In this document: in pieces, positions 48,570 to 56,526 of the stretch
Numbering within the stretch: position 1 is the first letter of the stretch
How the letters are laid out: each line of letters starts with the position of its first letter
Assembly: GCF_019457915.1 (NCBI RefSeq)
Contig: NZ_JAHZSS010000001.1
Span: 186,001-250,000, forward strand
Direction of reading: 5' to 3'
Source of the DNA: Neiella holothuriorum
GTDB lineage: Bacteria; Pseudomonadota; Gammaproteobacteria; Enterobacterales; Neiellaceae
Length of the DNA: 64,000 nt
The notes under the pieces: model-generated
The model's input: only the letters and a program-made list of their open reading frames with translations
Told to the model about the DNA's origin: nothing
Database searches by the model: none
Program-made: the position numbers and the translations under genes

Positions 48570-50951
48570 TCAAGTTGGCAGTGTCACTGTGATGTCATAG
48601 TGCTGGCCGTCTTGTAGACCACTAATGTGTTGGCCATCGACTTTGGCGTGTGGGCAGTGAATTTGAGTTTGGCTAACTGCTGCGTCTCGGCAGTAATTGA
48701 CGGTGACTGTGGCACCACGGAAGCTCCGAGTTAGGGAGCATCGTTGCCAATGACTTGGCAATTGCGGGGTCAGTTTAATGCCCTGTTGATCGCCAACAAA
48801 ACCAAATAAACATTGGATGATAATGCGGTATACCCACGCTGCGCTGCCGGTATTAAACAGTTGGCTGGAACGGCCACTGTGTTCTGGATGATACTCGTGC
48901 GCCCCTCGGTAATAATTCGGTACAAACACCGGTAATTGACCGCGCCGGAGTTGATCGTCGGGACAATCACTCGGAAACAAACGGGTTAAGTATTGGTACG
49001 CTTCATCGCCAAAGCCAGATTGATATAAGGCGTAGATATAGAACGCCGCGGCGTGATTATAGACAGAACCATTTTCTGCCGAGCCAGGAAACTTTTGCGT
49101 TACTCTGCCAATGTGTTCGTGCATCTGGGTGAATGCTGGCGCCAGCATTTGCAGCCCAAATGGCGTGTTGAGATGGTGGCGCACTGATCGGCGGATTTGC
49201 TCAATTTGCTGCTCGTTTGGCGCGTTGGCTAACAGTGCAAAACTCTGTGGGTTGAGAAAGATGCGGCCTTGTTGATCGGCGGCGGTACCAAATGCAATGC
49301 CGTCATCGCTAATGCCTCGTAAGTACCAGTCCTGATCCCAACAGTGATGATTAAAGCTGTGCCTAAATTCTGCTGCGAGCTCTTGGTAATGAGTGGTTGG
49401 TGCGGATTCTCCGGCTTGCTTCAGAATGTTGCCCCAGAGTTGGCAGGCGTAAGCAGAGGCGATGGTGAGCCAAGCTGAAACGCCACTACCTTTGTAGCCC
49501 ACCATGTTCATTGGGTCGCACCAATCGCCTTGTTCAATCAAACTAAGCCCGCGCTTATCGGTTTTATGTTTTAGCCAATCCATCGCTTTGCTGATATGGC
49601 TTTGTACCGTGTCTGCCTGCTCGCTATCAGCATAGGGCAACTGGAGTTGTAGCAACTCAAAGTCATTGGTTTCTTGTAAGTAAGTCTCAAGCAACATGGG
49701 CAGCCAAACACAATGATCGGTGTGGGGCACCTGATTAATGTATTTCAGCTCGGCGTCGGGGTGCAGCAAAATGCCATCGGGCATTTCTCCGGATTGATGC
49801 TGCTGGCTTAATGCGGTGATGATGCTTTGGCGGACTCGAGTTGGCTCGATAAAACACATCCCTAACGCATCTTGCAGATAATTTCGGGTTTGCGGATCCG
49901 TCGTTAAGCGGTTGGTTTCGCCATGATAGGTCACTTGCCGGTGGAGCCAGTGATTGACCTGACGCTGCAGCCATTGATCTGGCAGATCGGTTTTGAACTG
50001 GTGGGCCTGCATTTTTGTAATGGCCGGTGACAAGTCACCGTTGATCAACTCAAGAAAAGTAGTGCGCCAGTTGCTTGCTCGTTTATGGATTTCTTGTGTG
50101 TTTTTGGCTGCTCCAAACACCAACAACAAGGGCTCAGATGTTTCGCCTGCGGCTAAGGTGAGCTGATACTGTAGCGCTGCGACCGGTGTTTGATAGATCG
50201 CGGCTTCGCATGGCAGAGCGTCTTGCTCTAGGGCTGACGGCCGGTGCAGTCCACCTTCGCCTTCAAACCCTTGCTGGCTTGCCTGCCATGAATCGGGCGG
50301 GGTGCTCGCCCAGAGAAAAGTGGTATCGGCAAAATGATGATTGGCAAAGTATTGCTCCACTTTCTGATAGGGAGTAACCGCAGGGCAAACAATGCTATTC
50401 AAGGTGCGATCAAAATATCCCTGCTGATTCATCCATGACAAGTAACCGACGCTGAAATAAGGCGTTAGCGTCAACGATTTTTGTTGCTGAGAATGATTGA
50501 TAAGTTGGCAGCTCCAGTATTCAGCCACTTCATCGTCACCCAACCAAGTGGTGATTAGTGCTTCAATGCCTTGATGTTTAACGCGCCACTGAATGCTATT
50601 GCTGGCGCTGCGCATCTCAAACTCAGCTTGCGCAACGCGGCAAGGTTCATACGGCGCAGAGAACAAGGTGTTAGTCGCCCGCTCCTGAATATAAAAAAAA
50701 CGACCAGGGTAGTGGCTGAAGTAGGGTTGCTCTGGCTGCATAAAGGTGGTTGCTTCCAACCCCGGACCTTTCGAATATTTGGCCGGCTCAGGCTGCATAA
50801 ACTGTGCTGTCACATACCCCCGACAGTTATATTGCGCCATCATTCGGGAATTCCACAAAAAGCTAGACGCCGCTGGCATCGCTGTTGGGCTAAATAAGCT
50901 GCAACTGCCATCGTTTGCAAAAGAGAGAATGGGTGGTTTCGAAGACGTCAT
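48570..50951 (-). CDS. GH94 glycoside phosphorylase (cellobionic-acid-phosphorylase-like)
   Basis: A 793-residue intracellular inverting phosphorylase of family GH94, which splits beta-glucosides with phosphate to release alpha-glucose 1-phosphate. The N-domain has FLWNSRMMAQYNCRGYVTAQ, and FMQPEQPYFSHYPGRFFYIQ is near 70-89. The (alpha/alpha)6 barrel carries the likely general acid Asp479 in QGDWCDPMNMVGYKG, plus FPGSAENGSVYNHAAAFYIY. From memory, the Cys-containing GDWCDP and the length near 790 fit cellobionic acid phosphorylases better than cellobiose phosphorylases, but the acceptor is not proven. The ATG overlaps the symporter stop (ATGA), so the two are coupled. Confidence 0.88.
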   Translation of the reverse strand: MTSSKPPILSFANDGSCSLFSPTAMPAASSFLWNSRMMAQYNCRGYVTAQFMQPEPAKYSKGPGLEATTFMQPEQPYFSHYPGRFFYIQERATNTLFSAPYEPCRVAQAEFEMRSASNSIQWRVKHQGIEALITTWLGDDEVAEYWSCQLINHSQQQKSLTLTPYFSVGYLSWMNQQGYFDRTLNSIVCPAVTPYQKVEQYFANHHFADTTFLWASTPPDSWQASQQGFEGEGGLHRPSALEQDALPCEAAIYQTPVAALQYQLTLAAGETSEPLLLVFGAAKNTQEIHKRASNWRTTFLELINGDLSPAITKMQAHQFKTDLPDQWLQRQVNHWLHRQVTYHGETNRLTTDPQTRNYLQDALGMCFIEPTRVRQSIITALSQQHQSGEMPDGILLHPDAELKYINQVPHTDHCVWLPMLLETYLQETNDFELLQLQLPYADSEQADTVQSHISKAMDWLKHKTDKRGLSLIEQGDWCDPMNMVGYKGSGVSAWLTIASAYACQLWGNILKQAGESAPTTHYQELAAEFRHSFNHHCWDQDWYLRGISDDGIAFGTAADQQGRIFLNPQSFALLANAPNEQQIEQIRRSVRHHLNTPFGLQMLAPAFTQMHEHIGRVTQKFPGSAENGSVYNHAAAFYIYALYQSGFGDEAYQYLTRLFPSDCPDDQLRRGQLPVFVPNYYRGAHEYHPEHSGRSSQLFNTGSAAWVYRIIIQCLFGFVGDQQGIKLTPQLPSHWQRCSLTRSFRGATVTVNYCRDAAVSQTQIHCPHAKVDGQHISGLQDGQHYDITVTLPT

Positions 50952-52291
50952 GATTGGCGCTCCAACTGTTGTTGAATATCGAGCAGCTTGGCTCGGCTTA
51001 AAGAGTATTGGCTAGCAACCCAAGCTGCTAGCAGCGCGAAGCCACCCGGAATTAGAGTTACGAGCCAAACGATGGCTTGCGACGACTGCTCGTTTTGAAC
51101 CTCATTGGCTTGGTAGCCCATAGTCGCCAGTAACCAGCCGATGATGGCCGCGGCGCCCGCGCCACCTAATTTCAGGGCAAAGGTGGCCGATGAAAAAATT
51201 AGCCCAGTGGCGCGTCTGCCGTTTTGCCATTCCGAGTAATCGGCTGTGTCGGCATACATGCTCCAAACCAAGGGGGACTTGGGACCTAAAGCCAGAGAAA
51301 TGAGTACGCCAAATAAGAAAATTAAGCTGATGGCATCAGCGGGCAGCCAATACATGGCGATGGAGAGCACGCCAACCAATGTCATGAGGCCAATGAGCAG
51401 TTGGCGCTTTTCCCAAACCCGTGTCAGTAAAGGAGTGGCTGCCGCACCAACGGCATAGGCGACCATGCAGGCGGTAAGAAACGAGCCCATTAAATCAGGC
51501 CGTTCGACGAAGTATTTAAAGTAATAGGCACTGGCGGCATTACGTAGCGAGATGGTCATGATCACCACCAAACCAAGCCAGAACAATACCAGCCAAGGCT
51601 TGTTGCCGAGTAAATCACAGGCATCCTGTTTGAAGTTCGAAGGTTGTTGGTTGTTGGCAATCACCCGCTCAGTGGTTGCGGCAAATGACCAATAGAACAG
51701 CGCACAGGCGGCAATGGCGTACATCATCATGGTGAGTTGCCAGCCCAGTTGGTCATTACCGGCGCCCAGCCAGGCCACTAATTTAGGCGTGCCCCAAGTG
51801 ACAACGACACCACCACTAAATGCCGCAACGAAACGAAAGCTGGTGAGATTAGTACGCTCTTGATCATCAGCGGTAATCACCCCAAGCATGGCCGAATAGG
51901 GGATGTTAACCAAGGTGTAAGCCAGCATCATCATGATATAGGTGGCGTATGCCCAAATGAGTTTGCCGTCGCTATCGAGATCGGGCGTGGTATAGGTCAG
52001 TACGGCTGCGGCGGCTAGTGGCAACGCGCCCCACAGCAGGTAAGGCCTAAACTTGCCCCAGCGCGTTTGAGTTCGATCAGCAAGGTAGCCCATCGCCGGA
52101 TCGCTAAATGCATCAATGATGCGCGTGACCAGAAACATGGTGCCCGCAGCTGCGGCGGAAATTCCAAACACGTCGGTGTAGAAGAACAGCAAGTACACCT
52201 CGATGTTCTTCCAGAAAAAATTAAACCCCGTATCACCAATGGCATAGCCAACTTTTTCGGCTAATGACAGCTTACTGCGTCGTTGTTCCAT
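50948..52291 (-). CDS. GPH-family sugar:cation symporter
   Basis: A 12-helix glycoside-pentoside-hexuronide transporter. The N terminus KLSLAEKVGYAIGDTGFNFFW and DAFSDPAMGYLADRTQTRWGKFRPYLLWG (about 53-82) are the MelB/LacS-type signature, with cation-site Asp residues. The ATG at 52291 has GGAG close ahead and gives 447 residues; the frame stays open to 52408 across the operator region but lacks support there. It would import the di- or oligosaccharide used by the GH94 enzyme, to which it is translationally coupled, and perhaps by the upstream double GH14 protein. Confidence 0.9.
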   Translation of the reverse strand: MEQRRSKLSLAEKVGYAIGDTGFNFFWKNIEVYLLFFYTDVFGISAAAAGTMFLVTRIIDAFSDPAMGYLADRTQTRWGKFRPYLLWGALPLAAAAVLTYTTPDLDSDGKLIWAYATYIMMMLAYTLVNIPYSAMLGVITADDQERTNLTSFRFVAAFSGGVVVTWGTPKLVAWLGAGNDQLGWQLTMMMYAIAACALFYWSFAATTERVIANNQQPSNFKQDACDLLGNKPWLVLFWLGLVVIMTISLRNAASAYYFKYFVERPDLMGSFLTACMVAYAVGAAATPLLTRVWEKRQLLIGLMTLVGVLSIAMYWLPADAISLIFLFGVLISLALGPKSPLVWSMYADTADYSEWQNGRRATGLIFSSATFALKLGGAGAAAIIGWLLATMGYQANEVQNEQSSQAIVWLVTLIPGGFALLAAWVASQYSLSRAKLLDIQQQLERQS

Positions 52292-52322
52292 GATTCTCCA
52301 ACCCTTCCGATTTTCGTTGCTG

Positions 52323-52366
52323 ATACGAACAATGGTATTAGTTCGTATTTGCAAGAAAACGTTTTC
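52323..52366. promoter_or_regulatory. Two operator-like inverted repeats upstream of the symporter
   Basis: GAAAACGTTTTC (52355-52366) is a perfect palindrome with the central CG of LacI-family operators. Next to it ATACGAAC-N10-GTTCGTAT (52323-52330 / 52341-52348) is a perfect 8-base inverted repeat of a different type. Both lie 30-75 bases before the symporter ATG. They suggest sugar-responsive control by two regulators or two dimers. No such regulator is encoded in the window. Confidence 0.72.
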
Positions 52367-52507
52367 ATTATTTCTTTTCAAGGTTCCATGAGCGAACAAA
52401 AAGCGCAATAAGGAGAGTGGCGGATTGAGGTTTAGGTCGAATTTTTGATTAAAAAAACGACTGTGGGGTGTTTTGAAATAATCGATTTGGTATGTCGATA
52501 ATATCGC

Positions 52508-52543
52508 ACTCAGGCGTTCATTTTACTCAATGAACGCCTGAGT
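52508..52543 (-). terminator. Strong hairpin after the double GH14 gene
   Basis: ACTCAGGCGTTCATT / AATGAACGCCTGAGT is a perfect 15-pair inverted repeat with a six-base loop, 17 bases past the GH14 stop. No T run follows on the minus strand, so it may protect the mRNA 3' end or pause polymerase rather than act as a classic terminator. Confidence 0.65.
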
Positions 52544-52559
52544 GGCGGGAAACCGAGGG

Positions 52560-55268
52560 CTATTGCTCGCGGTTGATGAGAGCTTTTAATTGCTGTAACG
52601 GTAGCGGATGGTCATCGAATAGGTTTTGCAGCCTCAATAAGGTAATGCCGCCAAAACCGGGTTGGCGCTCTAACGCTCGAGTGATCTGAGCCCAGCCTTG
52701 TTTACCATACAGCTCACCGGCTAAGGCATTCTCGCCCATCAGACTAACGCCAACTTCGGCAGCGGCATCCGCCATCCAGTTCACCAAATCTTCCGCCCGA
52801 GAGTAGCCTTCATAGTCTTTGTTGATCATTTCAAGGCAAGTGAAATGCAAAACGACTCGGCTGCGTAAGGCTTTAGGAATGAGATCTTCGAGCAAACGAG
52901 CGTACTCGCCATTGTTCTGCGGCCCCATATTGGCGTGAGGTGCAATCAAGCCCGCGGTGATTTCAGCGGCGCGAGGCATCGCAGGATCGCTCACCTCCCA
53001 ATGAATGCCCGGCACTTTAATACCGAGTGGCACATGGGACATCGGGCCGCTAAATACCGTTGCCGCACATTGCAAAATGGTTTTGCCATGATTGACTAAG
53101 GCTTGCTGGTACCAATACAAAAATTCGCGGCCTAAGGCGCTGTGCATGTACTGCTTGTTGTTGAATAATTCTTCCGGCTCAGGGAATGCCACTTCACTGA
53201 AGTCGCGTACTTGTGTGCCTAATGCGTAGTTCATGGCCTCCGGTGAACGGTATTTTTGGCTTAAATAGTTGAGCCAATCTTGCTGCGCTGGTCGGCTGTA
53301 ACACTGCAAGGTGCCGCGATTCGGGTAGTTGCCCCAGTCGTGAGCGTTATAGCTTGGATAGCGCAACTCGCCAGCAGGGCCAAGGCTGATATTAATTTCG
53401 TCAATCAAATGGGCGTGGGCGCGGTAATGCTCGGCAAACGCTTCCATAAATCGACGATAGTACGGCAGTACATATTGGTCGGCCCAAAGCGACATGTACT
53501 CCATTGACGAATCGCCGGACTCACTGACGTACTGGAGATCGCGCACCGACTCTAATTCAGGGTGGGCGACTAAAATCTTACCCCAGAGCCATAACGGAAT
53601 GGTTTGCATAAAGTCGTCATTGACGTTACCGCCAGCTTGGTGGAACGACAAAATGGGGACCCAATGCATGTCATGAGCTGCCAGCACTTCGAGCATTCGG
53701 TCGTAGTAGCTCCAATCAAACACGTCGGGCTGTGGCCCTTCAATCAAGCCCCACCATAAGTCAGTGGAAATAGCACTGACGCCAATGCCTCTGAGCTTTT
53801 TGATTTGAGCTTCAAACTCCGCCCAGTTCTCTTCTTGCAGCAGTAATTTCTGGTTGGCCACCTTGAGGTGCAGCGGCCCCATCACCCGAAATATTTTACG
53901 ACTTTGTTGTGGATCGGCGCTGCCACCGTGTTTCAAATGGGCAAGTTGGCGTAGTCGGAATGGCCCGGCTGACTGACGATCCAGTGCGCTATTGAGATCT
54001 CGCAGCGCCCAACCCGCCATGGTGGGTTGTTTGGTCACTCGTTGAATTAAGCTATCCCACGTTGGGTGCTCGGCGAGCGCATCAATGCCGGCATTCTCGG
54101 CAATGATTGGCAGATCGAGCTGCTTTAATTGGGTTAACCAGTGGGAAACTCGATGCGAGTGTTTGGCGTGTTCAAGGCCTGTGACATTTAGGCGCAGAGC
54201 CCGTTGTGTAACGTGTCCTAGGCCATCGAGCAATTTACTGAAAAAATCGAATTCTTGATCCGGTTGATCGGAGAGTTGTAAGCCCGCAAATGCAGCCAGC
54301 ACACGCTGATCTTGCTCACTGCCTTGGCTGGAAAAAGTCGTGGGCAAGCGCAACCCAAGTGATGTTTGCCATGCCGCTGGTACTTGCTCATCAACTAATC
54401 CCACGCAGGTTTTTGCATGACTGATTAATACGCCCTGATACCAGTCGAAAAAGCCTTTGGCAGCACTGGAAAGTTGAAAGGGCTCGCTGGCGCTAATGTG
54501 ACCATATAGCCCAACGAATTCTTGCTGCACCTGCTCTAACAGTTTACCCGTTGATAGTTCCGGCTGGACCTGCCATTGCTCATACCAAGCTTTTTTAGAA
54601 CCATAACGCTGGCGCATTTGCTGCTCTAAGTCGGCTTTGGACAACGCACTAAATACGGGGAGTTGGACTGGTTTACCGTGTCGCTTCAGTAGCGGGTGAC
54701 GCAATTCGCCCTCGGGGCCAACACCAAGCATGATGTGTGGCACATGAGCGGCGAAGTCTTCAAAAAATTGGAAAAATCCTTTTAGCCATTGGCCAACGAA
54801 TGGCAAATACAATTCGCTTGCCCAAGGGCTTGGTGCCGCAATATTGTCACGGCCTGCGCTATCAACATATTTCAGGCAGTCTTGCGGCCACTGCTTTTGC
54901 GCAGCACAGTGCGGCAAGTAGCCCCAAAACCAGTCGGGCATCAATTGTTGCTGGCGCACATCCGATAGCCCGCTGGTGGCAAAATTAAACTCGGGAATAA
55001 TATTGAGGCCAGCGGAGCGGAGTAACTCAAACAACATCCGATAACCTCGCCATGACTTGGCATCATTGGCGTTATCGGGATGAAACGGCGCCACAATCCG
55101 CCAGCTGATGGGCACAATAATACCGTCGACACCCAACTTGCGGGCATGCGTGAATTTTTGCGTCAGGCCCTTTTGCAGCGTCAGATCTGACGCGAGTGCA
55201 TACATCAGCCGATGTAAATCAGCTGGTGCGTATAGCCAGACGGCCAATGGGTAGTGTGATTTGGCCAT
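52560..55268 (-). CDS. Protein with two tandem GH14 (beta-amylase-like) domains
   Basis: A 902-residue cytoplasmic protein (no signal peptide) with two TIM-barrel halves. Domain 2 (about 458-902) has all GH14 landmarks: VSAISTDLWWGLIEG, SFHQAGGNVNDD (mobile loop), SLGPAGELRYPSYN with catalytic Glu634, KVPGIHWEVSDP, VLHFTCLEM, and MGENALAGE with Glu846. Domain 1 (about 1-445) is a divergent copy: GVDGIIVPISWRIV, GVGPEGELRHP (Glu188) and IIAENAGIDALAE (Glu391). Beta-amylases are normally single-domain and release maltose from alpha-1,4-glucans. AAGGA lies ahead of the ATG. It is probably coregulated with the symporter and GH94 genes. The true substrate is uncertain. Confidence 0.87.
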   Translation of the reverse strand: MAKSHYPLAVWLYAPADLHRLMYALASDLTLQKGLTQKFTHARKLGVDGIIVPISWRIVAPFHPDNANDAKSWRGYRMLFELLRSAGLNIIPEFNFATSGLSDVRQQQLMPDWFWGYLPHCAAQKQWPQDCLKYVDSAGRDNIAAPSPWASELYLPFVGQWLKGFFQFFEDFAAHVPHIMLGVGPEGELRHPLLKRHGKPVQLPVFSALSKADLEQQMRQRYGSKKAWYEQWQVQPELSTGKLLEQVQQEFVGLYGHISASEPFQLSSAAKGFFDWYQGVLISHAKTCVGLVDEQVPAAWQTSLGLRLPTTFSSQGSEQDQRVLAAFAGLQLSDQPDQEFDFFSKLLDGLGHVTQRALRLNVTGLEHAKHSHRVSHWLTQLKQLDLPIIAENAGIDALAEHPTWDSLIQRVTKQPTMAGWALRDLNSALDRQSAGPFRLRQLAHLKHGGSADPQQSRKIFRVMGPLHLKVANQKLLLQEENWAEFEAQIKKLRGIGVSAISTDLWWGLIEGPQPDVFDWSYYDRMLEVLAAHDMHWVPILSFHQAGGNVNDDFMQTIPLWLWGKILVAHPELESVRDLQYVSESGDSSMEYMSLWADQYVLPYYRRFMEAFAEHYRAHAHLIDEINISLGPAGELRYPSYNAHDWGNYPNRGTLQCYSRPAQQDWLNYLSQKYRSPEAMNYALGTQVRDFSEVAFPEPEELFNNKQYMHSALGREFLYWYQQALVNHGKTILQCAATVFSGPMSHVPLGIKVPGIHWEVSDPAMPRAAEITAGLIAPHANMGPQNNGEYARLLEDLIPKALRSRVVLHFTCLEMINKDYEGYSRAEDLVNWMADAAAEVGVSLMGENALAGELYGKQGWAQITRALERQPGFGGITLLRLQNLFDDHPLPLQQLKALINREQ

Positions 55269-55462
55269 AACCTAGTCCTTGCTACGCTGAGTTAGCCTTT
55301 CAGCGCGGCTGTGTTGTTGCAAAGAATTGGTGCAGCAATTTGTTATTGTTGTAATTAATTTAATTTGCCTTGCTGCTACCAAGGGTAGTCGATGATATTC
55401 AGGATCGATCAAAGACAACGAAACAGTTCTAAATTATGCGCCAGTTCTGTTTGTTTAGCATT

Positions 55463-55492
55463 AAAAAAGCGAGCTAAAAAGCTCGCTTTTTT
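55463..55492. terminator. Bidirectional terminator after cytochrome c gene
   Basis: A 13-pair perfect stem AAAAAAGCGAGCT / AGCTCGCTTTTTT with loop AAAA, 24 bases past the cytochrome stop codon. Confidence 0.93.
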
Positions 55493-55515
55493 AAAGAAAA
55501 ACTGTTGGAAACCGG

Positions 55516-55833
55516 TTACTTAAGAGAGGCGAAGTACGCTGATACGTTATCAATGTCTTCATCGGACAGGTCCATCACCATACCTTTCATGATGCCAGCC
55601 ATTGGACTGCTACGTTGGCCATCCTTATACGCTTTGATGGACGATTTTAGGTAGGTTTCTTTTTGGCCACCGATGTTTGGGTATATTTCCATGTTGCCTT
55701 CACCCGTCACTGGATTATGGCAAGCGACACAGATGGTTTCGGCAATGGATTTACCTTTGGCGACATCGCCAGCGATGGCCGGTGAAGCCAGCATCACTGT
55801 CGCTAGCGCTAAGCCAATCGACATCTTTTTCAT
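55516..55833 (-). CDS. Periplasmic monohaem cytochrome c (c553/c5-like)
   Basis: A 105-residue secreted cytochrome. The signal peptide ends at about SPAIAG (20-22). The haem attachment motif CVACH is at 35-39 and the distal Met ligand is probably in SSPMAGIMKGM (about 76-86). The C-terminal helix DLSDEDIDNVSAYFASL is typical of class I cytochromes c. It would shuttle electrons in the periplasm. It stands alone with its own terminator. An AAGGAGA ribosome site precedes the ATG. Confidence 0.94.
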   Translation of the reverse strand: MKKMSIGLALATVMLASPAIAGDVAKGKSIAETICVACHNPVTGEGNMEIYPNIGGQKETYLKSSIKAYKDGQRSSPMAGIMKGMVMDLSDEDIDNVSAYFASLK

Positions 55834-56009
55834 ACATTCTCCTTAGCAGTGTTCATGGTCAACACCTGATAGTCTCGTGAGTACTCTGCAAAAAATTATA
55901 CGTGGGATTCACATAAAGGCGCGGGTGTTGGTCAAACTTTTTTATCCTATTCAAATTACTGTTATTGTTTTGGCTTCAAATGTATACACGGATTTTTACG
56001 GTAATTTCT

Positions 56010-56399
56010 ATGATTAAGACCATTCGCTTGCTTGCTGTTGTGTGTTCCTTGTTGGCTTCAGTCGCTATCGTCAAGGTGGCTGTGGCTGAGCCGGCAGCAA
56101 AAGATCCGACCATTGCATGGCAACAGGTTGTGGCGGGTGCCACCTTAATTGATGTCAGAACGGCAGAGGAATTTCAGCAAGGCCATTTGGCTGGGGCTAT
56201 AAATATTCCTTACCAGCTAATTGTTGCTGGAGCCAAGCACTATCAGCTGCCTGCTGATGGCGCCGTGGTGGTTTATTGTCGAAGTGGCCGACGTAGTGGT
56301 ATTGCAGAGCAAGCGTTGGAGCAAGCCGGTTTTCAACAGGTCTATAATGGCGGCGGGTATGTGTCGCTGTTAGAATCGGAACATAACCCGCATCAGTAA
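56010..56399 (+). CDS. Exported rhodanese-domain protein (PspE-like)
   Basis: From ATG 56010 the 129-residue product has a signal peptide (LLAVVCSLLASVAIVKVAVA) and a single rhodanese domain: TLIDVRTAEEFQQGHLAGAINIP at about 36-58 and the active-site loop YCRSGRRSG with the persulfide-forming Cys. This matches small periplasmic rhodaneses such as PspE, which transfer sulfane sulfur to thiophilic acceptors. The frame extends upstream to 55965 but the signal peptide supports the later start. Confidence 0.9.
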   Translation: MIKTIRLLAVVCSLLASVAIVKVAVAEPAAKDPTIAWQQVVAGATLIDVRTAEEFQQGHLAGAINIPYQLIVAGAKHYQLPADGAVVVYCRSGRRSGIAEQALEQAGFQQVYNGGGYVSLLESEHNPHQ

Positions 56400-56526
56400 C
56401 GGGCCGTTGTCGTAACGCCGTTCGATGTACTGAACTAAAGCGAATCGAATACAGTCTTAGCTATTACTGGCAAATGACATTATCGATTCAACTCATTGCT
56501 TATATTTGGAGGCAACCAACAACCTG

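Noticed and set aside
48570-50951. Cyclic beta-glucan synthase (NdvB) annotation for the GH94 protein
   Set aside because: It is a single soluble GH94 module without the glycosyltransferase and membrane domains of NdvB.
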